Shown here: piece after piece, positions 42,231-53,674 of the stretch
Layout: each line of letters starts with the position of its first letter
Numbering within the stretch: position 1 is the stretch's first letter
Source: Cordylochernes scorpioides
Taxonomy: Eukaryota > Arthropoda > Arachnida > Pseudoscorpiones > Chernetidae
NCBI GenBank assembly: GCA_030710605.1
Contig: CP092863.1
Span: forward strand, 142,258,580 to 142,322,579
Direction: 5' to 3'
DNA length: 64,000 bases
Translations under genes and position numbers: made by a program
The notes under the pieces: generated by a model
What the model was told of the DNA's origin: nothing
What the model saw: only the letters and a program-made list of their open reading frames with translations
Database searches by the model: none

Positions 42231-42833
42231 TCAGAAATGTTTCCTATATTGTGTAGTCAGTACGCCAAACAAACTTAATGAATTGAATAAATAGGAAAAT
42301 TTAAGAAAAACACTTTATGCAACTTAAAAAAAGATAAAACTGCATATTTTTACCCTAGCATTATGCATTGTGATCTTTATAATATATTCTGAATATGAAT
42401 TCGCACAAAACCATTCCGTTAATTCTAAATGTTAAAGACAATTCATTTGATAAATTATCCAAATACAAAACATAAAGATGGTGATAAATAATGAGCCACA
42501 ACCCCAGTTTAGAGAAATTCAAACAGAAAGCCAACATGTATTCAAAATTAATATTCATGTCCATATTTCGCTTTAAAAGTTCGTATTTATATTTTAAAAG
42601 TTTCAAAGTGTATTTATATCATGAATATATTGGAAGCTTTAGAATTAGCTTTCATTAATGAACTCATTTTTAGGAAATTTATGAATAATTTCGATTATTT
42701 TTAAATAATAACAATTTAAGCATAAAGGACGTTTTCAAAGTAATAGAGTTAAATAAATAGATAAAATATTGATCATTGAAACTCTATAATTAATGCAAAA
42801 TTTGTGTGTTATGAATTTTATTATTTATAAATT

Positions 42834-44225
42834 ACTAGACGAATGACCCGGGCAACGCCCGGGTTTACCCGATTAAATGTTTTATTCAAACACTATTCGT
42901 TACAATTATAAATTGGCGCCGTGGATGTCACTCTTGTGAAACGTCCCGCTCCAAACTTTACATGTACATTAGGTCAGCTGATATTACCTCACATCTTCAC
43001 CGCTAGAGGCGCTGCTCGCGAGCAAAAGGGCAAACTCGACGAATATTCGGGCTAGAGACCTGAAAATTTCACTATAAGTTTTTTCAGATTCTTCTATATA
43101 TACTGTTAAAATTTCAGTCAGATTAGTTACGATATAAATCTTCAAATCGAGCGAGCGTCTATAAATATTTCGATTTAGATCAAGTATTCTAATTATTGAG
43201 CGAACACACACTATTATTAATAAAATTTTGAGAAGATTTCGATTTTAAACGTATTTATAATCTTGATAGAGAGCGCTGTTCGTGAGCTAAGTAGAATAAT
43301 TTGAATATATAGTTTTAATATTTAACTTATGTATAATTTAAAATAGCCTATCGTTTTCCTCGTATTTTTTTTACCTATGTATGGAAATTTTGGTACTGTA
43401 AAAAAAAAAAACTTTGCTTCAATAATATTTAAAAAAAAAAAAAACACCCAGGCTAAGTTTCGAACCAAGGTTGTGGAAATACGAAAGCCGTACACCTAAC
43501 CATTAAGCTACGCTTGGCATCATAAATATTCGCATGTAAAGCTATTTCAGGCCTTACATATTTCTAACGACCTTTTTGAAATAGGTTTTTGAAACATGGA
43601 AATTATAATACTTCAAATAAATAGAAATAGAGTGAACACAAATAAAACATACCAAATATTTCGAATTAGAGCAGGTATTTTAAACGGCGAATTAGATCAG
43701 TTATATCTAAAAATGAAAATATATAAATCTTCAAATCGAGCGAGCGTCTATAAATATTTCGATATAAAAAAAAAAACAAAGGCCAGAACAAAAATTAATA
43801 AAAAATACAAAAGCCATTGTTTACATACAGTAACGCTAATTTTATAAAGTTTTTTTTTTTTAATTGCATTGTGTGCACTTACCGTAACTTAGTAATATAA
43901 ATTTCTCTCTCAATACTTTTGTAAAAAAAGTGACACTCGTATAAAAAGATATTTTAAAAAAAGTACGCAAGCAACTTGAAAAGAAATTCAGAACGCTCAT
44001 TGGTCGCTTAATTGGCCTCGTGTTGTTACTTCGCCTCGTATTTACTCCGCGTAAAAAAAAGTTCTTCAAATGAAAAAAAGAAATAGCCAAAAATACTAAT
44101 CAAAATGTCGTCGAAAATATTCCTCAGGTTTATAAAAAGCGACATGCAAAATTTGGTACCAATTGGTTCAGTAGTTTTTGAGTTTATCGCGAAACAGACA
44201 GACATTGACTTATATATATATATAG
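42834..44225 (+). mobile_element. RTE-like non-autonomous element, ~1.4 kb
   Basis: Starts ACTAGACGAATGACCCGGG with the hairpin CCCGGGCAACGCCCGGG (42847-42863). It ends with GGTTCAGTAGTTTTTGAGTT and CAGACAGACATTGACTTATA plus a TATA repeat, an end I know from arthropod RTE-like/SINE families. No ORF of note. The first ~125 bp recur at 57297-57425. Confidence 0.6.
43446..43519 (-). other. tRNA-like sequence
   Basis: The minus strand has an A-box-like TAGCTTAATGG and a B-box-like GGTTCGAAAC with tRNA spacing, but acceptor and anticodon stems pair poorly. A tRNA pseudogene or SINE promoter is more likely than a working tRNA. Confidence 0.45.
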
Positions 44226-45385
44226 AGATAATATTCTATTATTTATAAATTTTATTACAAGATATACAATATAATGTAAAACAAAGGATATCGAATTATG
44301 TTCAAATCGAATTAACAAATGAAAAATTATATATCAAGAGTTTTTTCAGAGATAATTTTGATAATTATGATTATTTACAAGTCATACATTAGGGAGATTC
44401 CTTCTCAATATAGAAGATAGATAGATTGATACTTCGCAGAAGATATGAACATATAGAATGTCATACAACAGCCAGATAACATAATAAGGTTATTTGCTTT
44501 TAAAAGTTTATGTATAAATTTGCATATAGCTTATTAGATAACATTGTTTACTTGAGATTATATATGAGGCATGAATACCTCATTGAATCGAATTTAAAGA
44601 ACCTATTGCCCATGCCAAATTAGAGATCATTTATAAATGAAAAAGTACATTTCAATTAAAATAATGATTATAAAAATACATTTTTAAAAGCCTTTATTTA
44701 AATGCACTAAAAAGGAATATATAAAATATTTTATTTTCTGTCATTTAGAAATTAGATGTATCTGAGTGAAAATAAAAGCGGCGGGGGACGATCATATTTA
44801 GAGAAGAGGTAAAACAGACAGACATGGAAGCAGGTTAAAAAATAAATGATTTTAAAAATTTAATGCCACACTATTATCATTCCGAGTGCTGTTTTTCGAT
44901 AAGTTTGACATATTTATTTAGTAAATATTACATTCAATTTAAAAAGAATAATATATCGGTATATTTAGAAAATCTTTAATAGTTTAAATATAATTCTCAA
45001 CCCTTTAAATCCATCAACTGATATATCAGATTTTCATATCTTCAACCTACAACTGACCAATGTCCGAGCTGCTACAGTGAGAGCGAGCCCGAGGCAGTCC
45101 TTCCCCCATCCAGATGGCAGAAGTTCACCAAGAGAATTGGCTCTTTCTTCCTCTGCTGCAGAAAGTGAAGGTAAATAACACAATTATTATATGTGGAGAT
45201 AACACACAAACATATGTACATACACAGAGGGTAGTATTTCAAGCATATACATCAAATAAAACTTTTTTTTACAAATTTAAATTCTCTCTGAGTAAAATAA
45301 ATCTAGCCTGGTTGAAAAATAAGATAGTAAAATTTTTAAAGGTAATATACCGATGCATCTGGTTCAATACGGTGAGTGGTAACAT
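44226..45385. other. No firm gene; one possible exon near 45060-45172
   Basis: AT-rich. At 45060-45172 a GC-richer island encodes, in one plus frame, QCPSCYSESEPEAVLPPSRW then QKFTKRIGSFFLCCRK and a stop, with GTAAAT following AAG. This could be a terminal or internal exon, but there is no other support. Confidence 0.3.
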
Positions 45386-45387
45386 CT

Positions 45388-45548
45388 ATATTATTATATA
45401 AAAGGGCGTACCTGGATCTGTAAAGAAAAAAAAAAACAATTTTTTTTCTCAAAATATTTCAAGAGATTGCTCCCTCTTGAGAAAATTATTTTTAGAAAAA
45501 TTTTTTTTTTCTTCTTTACAGATCCAGGTACACCCTTTTATATAATCT
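45388..45548. mobile_element. Short hairpin MITE, ~30-bp arms
   Basis: TATAAAAGGGCGTACCTGGA and TCTGTAAAG at the left are the reverse complement of 45515-45545. The interior is A/T-rich without an ORF. Confidence 0.8.
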
Positions 45549-45549
45549 T

Positions 45550-46640
45550 AATTAATGGATCGCCTTTGACTCAATCTATATTATTGTTTTAATGGTAATT
45601 TTCCTGATGATTAACATGTTTTGAAGAAGGATTTGATGCCATAAATAATTCTCCCAAAGATCAGATTGAGGCTCACGGTTAGTACTGTAGGGAGGACAAG
45701 AGAAATATATCGAGTTGATAGGCGCCTCCCAGACATGTTTTAGAGATTCATTTCTGGAGATGTGACTGCCATCAATCTTAACTTTCGAGGATATCTTTGA
45801 AAACCTCATGTGGTCGAAAATCATCATCCATAAAAATGAACAGGAAACAGTGATATCATTGTAAGAATTAAGTATATAAAAATGCTCCTGAATCTTTAGA
45901 AAGCCGATATGCTTTACTCAAACAGGTGTGCAAACAGAATTACATTTGTTGAAGATTAAATTATTCAGTACCAGTAGAATCCTCCAATAAGATTGTCCTT
46001 TTCTCTAATATTAGTGGAATGGAAGTAGTCCGAGCTTCTATCTTGTTGTATATTCGTCGAGAAACAATGACTAAGGAATCCACTGCAGAGAACATGGGCC
46101 CCTATCGTGGTACAAACTGTTAATTTACTTCAACCATGATTTAGGACAGAAGCCCACATTGGACATCTTTTTTCTTCAATGACCCTTGATATTTTAACAA
46201 GTCCAACCCCACCAGTTTATGTAAGCAACCAAACCGAAGTAAGGTACCTGGTAAGTTCAAGGTCTCTCTATGAACCTTTTCTACATAAATAAAAAAACTA
46301 TAAATATATAAGATCAGAATTACGTGAGATATTTTTCAAAATTTCAATAATTGAGAATTCATTTTAATATAAATTCAAGTAATCGTAAATATTTATTTTC
46401 ATTCCATTTCAGATCAATTAGTAAGATCCTTTTTTAAAAAGATAGATTACATATTTTAATTTGACTTATTTTTTAGATGTTTGTTGTGAAATGTTAATTG
46501 GGAGATAATAGCTTTCAAATCAGAAATAATTTTATATTTGTGAAAGAATATCTGAGCACCTTATCACACGCTACATTGTTCCTTCAGGTTTGAGTTTCAC
46601 ATCACCTGTCGATCGTTCTGAAGTAAAAAAACGGCAGATC
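45550..46640. other. No gene recognised
   Basis: AT-rich; short ORFs only (for example 45576-45827 minus) without motifs. Confidence 0.45.
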
Positions 46641-46654
46641 GTGTATTATAATAT

Positions 46655-46939
46655 AAAGACTTCTGGAAAGAAAATGGCCGGAACTGTTTACTTTGTAAGG
46701 ATCTCATGGATGATAATTTGGTTCACTATTTCTTCCAATGCCCTCTCTTAACAGAAAAACGTACTAAAAATTTCCCAAGCCCTAACTCTGGTAAATTTAG
46801 ATACCATCGCATATGTCAACTTTTCTCTTCAGCTCTGAATGATGAATTACTGATTGTTAGATACTTTAAGTTCTGCACAGAAGCTGGGCGCATAAAAAGA
46901 ATGCAGGGCAAAGGATACTGGAGGATGAACTATCTGTAA
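46655..46939 (+). pseudogene. ORF2 C-terminal fragment of the truncated LINE
   Basis: Frame KDFWKENGRNCLLCKDLMDD, then LVHYFFQCPLLTEKR, ending GKGYWRMNYL and TAA. The C-x2-C...H-x5-C arrangement is the zinc-finger-like tail of Jockey/CR1-type ORF2 proteins, placed after the reverse transcriptase. Only the last ~95 residues remain. Confidence 0.82.
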
Positions 46940-47080
46940 ATAGGTAACTGAATGTGAGACAAACCTTATTTTGTTGTAAATGTTTCCTCTTCCCTCTCCT
47001 CTTGTTGACGTGTAAATACGGCGAATCCTGTATGGGGCGGAATGCCCTGAATAAAGGCTTTTGTTGTTGTTTGTTGTTGT
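46656..47080 (+). mobile_element. 5'-truncated LINE with 14-bp target duplication
   Basis: Flanked by TGTATTATAATATA (46642-46655 and 47081-47094). It contains the ORF2 C-terminus (to 46939), a ~150-bp 3' untranslated region with the hairpin GGGGCGGAATGCCCT and GAATAAAG (47021-47055), and a TTG-rich tail. A textbook 5' truncation by target-primed reverse transcription. Confidence 0.92.
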
Positions 47081-47679
47081 TGTATTATAATATATTCCAG
47101 GTGTAATTTCCTATCCAATATAATTCAATAAGATATCCTTTATCAAAACTCTATCAGTTAACAGGCTCGTACATAAAACCTTTCTTGAAATTTCACTATA
47201 AATGCTATTTTAAGTTTTTTTATATATTGAATGAGATCAATTTAGAAAATAGATTCTCAATAGTTTAATTATTAGCTATTTTAATTGAATAACACCATTT
47301 AAATTTTGAAAATAAGTTGTTTAAAATTATTATAAAACAGACAATTAGAATCTATATTTGTACATTCAAAAATTATTGGAAATGGATCATTCCAAGCTCC
47401 AATGAAAGACAATCCACAGAAGAATTGGACTATAATATATTTTAGGAGATGTTTTTATCGAGGGTTTTCTACTGTTATATATTAATGCTAAATATAGAGG
47501 GCTTTAGAACACTTGTGAGTGCAAACGTCAAATTGCTTTCTAAATGTATAGACGTGTGGTGCACTTACAGTAAAATCAGTCGTCAACTACTGCTCACCAT
47601 GATTATCATGACCTTTACCTCACACACACACACACGTATATACTAGTGTGATATCTTGAAAATAATTAAAATTAAAAAT

Positions 47680-48020
47680 AAAGAAGGCATCTCCTGACCA
47701 CGAGCACATGTGCTTTTTAGATGGCAGAGCGCCATCTAGTGGAGCAAGAATAAACTAAACGTTTATTTAGCTTGCTAGCTGCTAACGAGCGCCAACAGCG
47801 CGAAACGCGTTCGTGGATGGCTTTTCTTGATTTATCAAGAAATTGGGTTGGCCAAATATCACGGAGCAAGCTAAATAAACGCTTAGTTTATTCTTGCTCC
47901 ACTAGATGGCGCTCTGCCAATCTAAAAAGCACATGTGCTCGTGGTCAGGAGATGCCTTCTTTATTTTTAATATCAACACCTGACCCACTTATCTTTTATT
48001 TTTTTTCTATTGTTTTCTCA
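47680..48020. mobile_element. Palindromic mariner-derived MITE
   Basis: AGATGGCAGAGCGCCATCTA at the left and its inverse near 47900 flank a mariner scrap (ERQQRETRSWMAF). Same family as 34590-35095. Confidence 0.75.
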
Positions 48021-48138
48021 TAATTCAAATTATAAACTATTAACATTAATAAATTGTCTGTTACAGAGGTGCCAGCCTAGGACGATCTACGAGGCCACCT
48101 ATGTATATAGTATCTGTATATAGTTAGATTTATGTTAC

Positions 48139-48236
48139 GTGTTGAATGTTGTGTTGTACAGTGTTGTGTCGTGTTGTGTTGTGTCGTGTTGTATTGTGTC
48201 GTGTTGTGTTATGTTGTGTCATGTCGTGTTAAAATG
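48139..48236 (+). repeat. TGTTG/TGTCG simple repeat
   Basis: Irregular (TGTTG, TGTCG) pentamers; no coding role. Confidence 0.85.
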
Positions 48237-48239
48237 TTT

Positions 48240-50960
48240 CAAATGCTTAATATCCCTTATGGATAATGTATATATCGAATGTCGGGCGGATAAAATTGGG
48301 GCCCAAAAATGCCAATTCAAAATTTAAATAGTCATATTCAAAGAAAATGAAATCCAAATGATAATTTCACCAAAATGAAGAGATCTCAATAAGAAGAACA
48401 AGTTCAACCCTTCCAGCTGAAAGGAAAATCAGCAGATTGCCACAAACACAATATATTTCTTCTAAGTATTCTCTACTAAGAAAAATGATAAATGTTCCTG
48501 TGTTTCACTCGGTATGAATAATCCAGTGGATCAAGTTCAAAACAGAATAAATATAAATGCAACCATGGCATGACAACTTCAACTACATCTGACCCTGGTC
48601 TTGAGAGAGCGTTGTCTGAGTTACACCCAGCTGCCAACACAAAGAGTCTCTGGAAAGTTTTTTTAAATCAAATGTCGCTGGAAATATCCTGGATGAATAG
48701 CCAACTCCTAATGGAATTTTCTTGGTAGTCACCGCTGAAACCTAATTTTAAAAGAATGATTTTGTGGTAACATCAATTTTGAGACTCCCCCTACAAAGTA
48801 AGTGAAAAAAGGTTCAACGTTTAGGGGAAACTTTTTTTCCCCGGAAGAAGTTGATCCAGTAGCGGCGAGAAGGCGGCTACATCATGTTAAACCCCCTCTA
48901 ACATGGCTCGGTCAAAGATTATAATTGTATGAGTGCCAAACTCATGGCCGTCAACCTGTTACATTATAGAGTTAAGCCAACTCAACTGCCTATCCTCAGG
49001 AAATCGTCTTCAAAATCACTTTTCCTCAAGATTTTATTATTCATCAAGTAAAATCGTCATTCTGCTATCTATGAGGAAAGCGCACGCTGACTGTTTTAAT
49101 AAACTTTCGGAATACAAAGCTCTACACTGATTATGCGAAAAAAACCAAAGGCTGCATTATATCTAGAGAAGACAATGTCCTGAGTGGTCGACACAACTAA
49201 TCCAGTAGCATCCAACAGTAATACTTCACTGTCTTCCAGCTCTCCTAGTACAAGATACCAGACTTTCGAAACATCCGCTCTATAGCCCTCCAAACAAATT
49301 AAAATCTCTAAGAAATAAAGCATTCGTGTAGCTAAAACTCAACCTAAAACCCTATATATATTAGGGAATTTTTAAAAAAGTTATTTTCACTTTAAATACC
49401 TTCAAATCTTAGCTCTATCTACCTCTCCTGTCTCTATTATAATTATAAATCTATTCACATAACATATGAAGAGCGAGCTCCTTTGTGGAATGAAAATATA
49501 CAAATCAATAAACCCTATCCTCCAATAAGAGATATTTTACAAAATAGAAGAGGGATATCTGTGTGTTTCAAATGTACATTCCAAATTAAATCTATATTAC
49601 AAGTGGGAGGTGAATGAATAGGAGGTTAATATAAGTATATAACACAATAGTATGGTGAAGACACATCAGGCTCCAGGGATAAGTATTCATTTAAGAATTA
49701 ATTCTGAATGAATTTTTGAAAGAAATGATACCTATAAGCCTGATGTACTTACCTTAATATTGGTAATATTGAATATAAAACAATGTCGGTCTTATTCCAA
49801 TATTCTCAAACTATATAAGATTACAAATAGTAATCAATGATTTCCTTGCATATTTAAAGGGAAATATCTTTAGTTTTCTCAACTCCCTAACTTAATATAT
49901 AAGAAAAGTATTTAATACTATATTTATAATATATTACTTGACCTAAATCCATATAGTTTTTTGTGTGTGCGTGGCTATTGATTATATCGATATCAGCCAT
50001 CAGTAAACATATTAAAACATCAATTACACATGTTAGTTTCATCACATTCTAAATAGCTGATAAGACCAATAACATCAATAGAAAAATAATATGGAATAAT
50101 TTGAACCTAATCAGTTATCTATTTTAAAGATAGATGAAATTTGGTTTTAGTCTATTTTTTTGGTCTCAATTAAACCCTAACTTTTCACATTAGGTTTTCA
50201 CTTTTGAAGCATAATTATGATTGAAACACCCATTGAATAAAGAGGAAGAAACAAATCTATAATCTAAGTTAGGTGAATTCCAGGTGTTGAGAAGTTTATA
50301 TAAAAAATGGTTCCAAACATCATATATATTTTAAATATTAGCTATATTAAGCTCAATTTTGGAATTTCCTCATCATATATTGAAAGAGAAAAGATATAAA
50401 TATATTGCGCCGCAAGATAATGTTTTATTTCGAATTCAAAAAAAAAAAACCTTGTCTTGCAAAAACCGCACAGTTATAAAAGTTTTACACAATTTATAAA
50501 TAGAGGAGGATTATAGAACATGAGTAGAGCGCAGGATTCTCCAAGTAGGAAGTCAGATCATGAAAATTTAACAGATTTTATTATATTTCATAGTATTTTG
50601 TAGTTTGTGTTCAGTAAAAAGTGGACCAGAGGAAAATGTATTAGAAAAAAAATGTCTAGGCTGGAGTTATTTGGAAAATCGGAATAGTCAGCGAAGAGGC
50701 TGTCGTGAAGGCAGGTTTGCAGTGTGTCGTGAAGACTGACAGAAACAATTTCAATAGAGAAATGATGGTCGACGTATTCTTTGAACTTGAAAAGGTTAGT
50801 AGAAAGCGAAGAGTAGGTATCTTTGAAAGGTGTAGTTTTCGGTCTCATAACTTTAGCATCATGTGGCGTCAAGAAAACAATTATGATTGTGCAATCTGGG
50901 GGAGGTAAAAATTCTTAGAAATTATTTACAGTCTCGAATCGATAAGCAGAAGTTTATGGA
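48240..50960. other. No gene recognised
   Basis: AT-rich with scattered ORFs. 49096-49323 minus (VSKVWYLVLGELEDSEVLLL) looks protein-like but is short and isolated, without a recognisable family or splice context. Confidence 0.4.
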
Positions 50961-50975
50961 AATTGAGCTGTATTG

Positions 50976-50976
<1 letters not shown>

Positions 50977-51016
<40 letters not shown>
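50977..51016. repeat. (AT)n microsatellite
   Basis: About twenty AT dinucleotides, followed by a T-run, directly before the 382-bp tandem repeat. Confidence 0.95.
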
Positions 51017-51022
<6 letters not shown>

Positions 51023-51025
51023 TTT

Positions 51026-51996
51026 ACACAAATAAATTTACTGGCAATGCGTTTCTTTTTCAATAATATCATCAAATATTATCTCTACAGACCTTACTGC
51101 AATGGTATGAGTTATTGAATGAGAGGGCTTGGCTCATCAGTAGTGAACCCTCTCAGCGGTTTCGCCAAATTAATCTCTAGACCGCTCTACTATTGTATTG
51201 GACTGGTTTTGTTATATACCCTGCATTTTCTATGGAAGGCAGCTTAGGGGTGTTTAGTGAACTATGGACATAAGCTTATAGGTCTGTAGAGGTGCATACA
51301 TATAATTTCAAGGTATTGCATCGAGCAAAGCTCTTCCGCAAAATATGTTTTCATAACCAATATATATTAGTAAATTAAATTTTATTGCCATCTATCGTTA
51401 AAATTTTACACAAATAAATTTACTGGCAATGCGTTTCTTTTTCAATAATATCATCAAATATTATCTCTACAGACCTTACTGCAATGGTATGAGTTATTGA
51501 ATGAGAGGGCTTGGCTCATCAGTAGTGAACCCTCTCAGCGGTTTCGCCAAATTAATCTCTAGACCGCTCTACTATTGTATTGGACTGGTTTTGTTATATA
51601 CCCTGCATTTTCTATGGAAGGCAGCTTAGGGGTGTTTAGTGAACTATGGACATAAGCTTATAGGTCTGTAGAGGTGCATACATATAATTTCAAGGTATTG
51701 CATCGAGCAAAGCTCTTCCGCAAAATATGTTTTCATAACCAATATATATTAGTAAATTAAATTTTATTGCCATCTATCGTTAAAATTTTACACAAATAAA
51801 TTTACTGGCAATGCGTTTCTTTTTCAATAATATCATCAAATATTATCTCTACAGACCTTACTGCAATGGTATGAGTTATTGAATGAGAGGGCTTGGCTCA
51901 TCAGTAGTGAACCCTCTCAGCGGTTTCGCCAAATTAATCTCTAGACCGCTCTACTATTGTATTGGACTGGTTTTGTTATATACCCTGCATTTTCTG
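51026..51996. repeat. 382-bp tandem repeat, ~2.5 copies
   Basis: Copies start ACACAAATAAATTTACTGGC at 51026, 51408 and 51790. The first two look identical; the third stops at about 51996. The unit contains the same MITE-family words as 9653-10335 (TTACTGCAATGG, TTGGCTCATCAGTAGTGAAC, AGACCGCTCTA). Its second half is homologous (inverted) to 33250-33400. Confidence 0.92.
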
Positions 51997-51999
51997 TGT

Positions 52000-52900
52000 G
52001 GCCACCATCCGACTACCAAAATAGCCCCCAGGTGTTGACGGGCGGGCCCCTTTTTCCCCCTTTTGGAATGTCGTGATGTCTAAAGTGTCTCGCTTTAGCT
52101 GCCCATCTCTCTCTCGTTGACTGTAGGTTTGTTTTATTAATCCTGGAAGAGCATATATTATGACATATATAACTAGTTTTATTCCAGAATATTATAAGTC
52201 CATATATTCTTTCATGATAAAAATCAATAAAATCTAAACAACGTATGCGTTTCATGCTGTTGGGCTTATTTCGTCCAATATTCTGGAAAATATATATTTT
52301 TAAAAATCAATTATTAGTTGATATTTATTCCGATAGATGGCGCAAGTCATCAGCAACTTTCAGTTGTACGATCAGTCTTAATTTATGCTTAATGCTTTCT
52401 TAATGCTCCAATGGCCCCCGATACTTGCAAAAGTCCAACCCCACCAGCGAGTGAAAGTAACCAAACGGGGTTCTGGCACATTTGTAAGTGCAAAGTCGAA
52501 CTGCTTTTCACATGTGTAGATATGTGGTGCACTTACAGTAAAAGCAGTCGCCTACTTCTACCCACCATGATTATCATGGCCTGTACCACGTGTACTAGGG
52601 ATAAGCAAAAAAAAAAAAGATTTAAAAGCCGTATGATTTGAACAATGTGCGGAATTTATTCGAGTGAATTTTAAAATCAAGTGTATAAATATAAAATAAA
52701 AGGATATTTTTTTAAATCAAATAATTTTTTCACAATTAATATCCGATTTGGCATTTTTCTTTCAAATTGAATATTTCCGATGAAAAATGCTTTTGAAAAT
52801 ATTATTCATTATATTGTATCATTTATACTCTAAAAAGTGAAATAATTCGAAAAAAAAAAATTTTTTTAATGAAACACAAAGTGATGATGATATTTTTAAT
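52000..52900. other. No firm gene
   Basis: A GC-richer patch at 52000-52130 has a minus ORF end (RWAAKARHFRHHDIPKGGKR then GPPVNTWGLFW) after a possible acceptor CCTACAG. It is too short to call. The remainder is AT-rich. Confidence 0.3.
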
Positions 52901-52907
52901 AATACAG

Positions 52908-53130
52908 GATGGCCCGTCGCGAACCCTTTTATTTTTTATTTTTTATTAAAAATTTAAAGGGAAACTTGAATAAAAAAACTATAACAATTTTATTTTAGGT
53001 GATAGATTACAGTTTTTTTTTAAATATATTTAAATATATAATAATTATTCAGAATGTCCTCCATTTGCTTCCAAACACAATCTGAGTCTTTTATAGAAAC
53101 TTTGACAAAAACTAGCACATAAATCCGCAT
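52908..53130 (-). pseudogene. Transposase C-terminal scrap of a Tc1/mariner-superfamily element
   Basis: The minus strand ends a frame FYKRLRLCLEANGGHSE and stop, similar to the conserved R-L-x-x-C-x-x-x-x-G-G-H-x-E tail of some DDE transposases. The plus-strand word GGATGGCCCGTCGCGAACCC at 52908 could be a terminal repeat. Confidence 0.55.
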
Positions 53131-53155
53131 CAAGAAGATTAATTCACTCGAGCAA

Positions 53156-53440
53156 AACCCGGGTATATCCGCTATTGTGTTTATAAAATAGAGTATAGTG
53201 TGTTTTGATATTTAATAAATAACATGGCTCAACGTTGTCTCCAAGTGGTAGCCTCTTATCAGAGGTTCTTTGTATCAAAATGAATCTCTGATGAGAGACC
53301 ACCTTCAGGAGAGACAAGATCAGCCAAGCCGGTCTCGCTTGAGACCCTCTATTTACATATGTCAAAACCCGAGTATATTCGCTATTGTGTTTATAAAATA
53401 GAGTAAAGTGTGTTTTGATATTTAATAAAAAAAGAGTCAC
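53156..53440. repeat. Repeat R-PAP left copy with flanking direct repeats
   Basis: A ~65-bp sequence (ATTGTGTTTATAAAATAGAG core) occurs at 53156-53220 and 53366-53430. Between them is a ~140-bp element (CAACGTTGTCTCCAAGTGGT to CTCTATTTACATAT), also found at 55709-55850 beyond the poly(A) polymerase gene. Confidence 0.82.
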
Positions 53441-53674
53441 AAAAATTATTTAATAAATATAAATTTATTTTTATTATAAAAGGCTACAATACATAAAATT
53501 GTCACAGTCGAGAGTAATGTGTTTGATTCTTCAAAATTTCAATATTAATTCTTCAGAAAGTTTCCACGGAGTATAGGTTCAGGGTTCTAATTACATAAAA
53601 TAACTTATTTGCATAATATGTACAATTGTTTTAGAATGAAGAATTCTATCAAAGTTATTTGTAAGTGTCATACA

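Noticed and set aside
49096-49323. 75-codon minus-strand ORF with protein-like text
   Set aside because: Short, isolated, no family recognised, no splice or start context.
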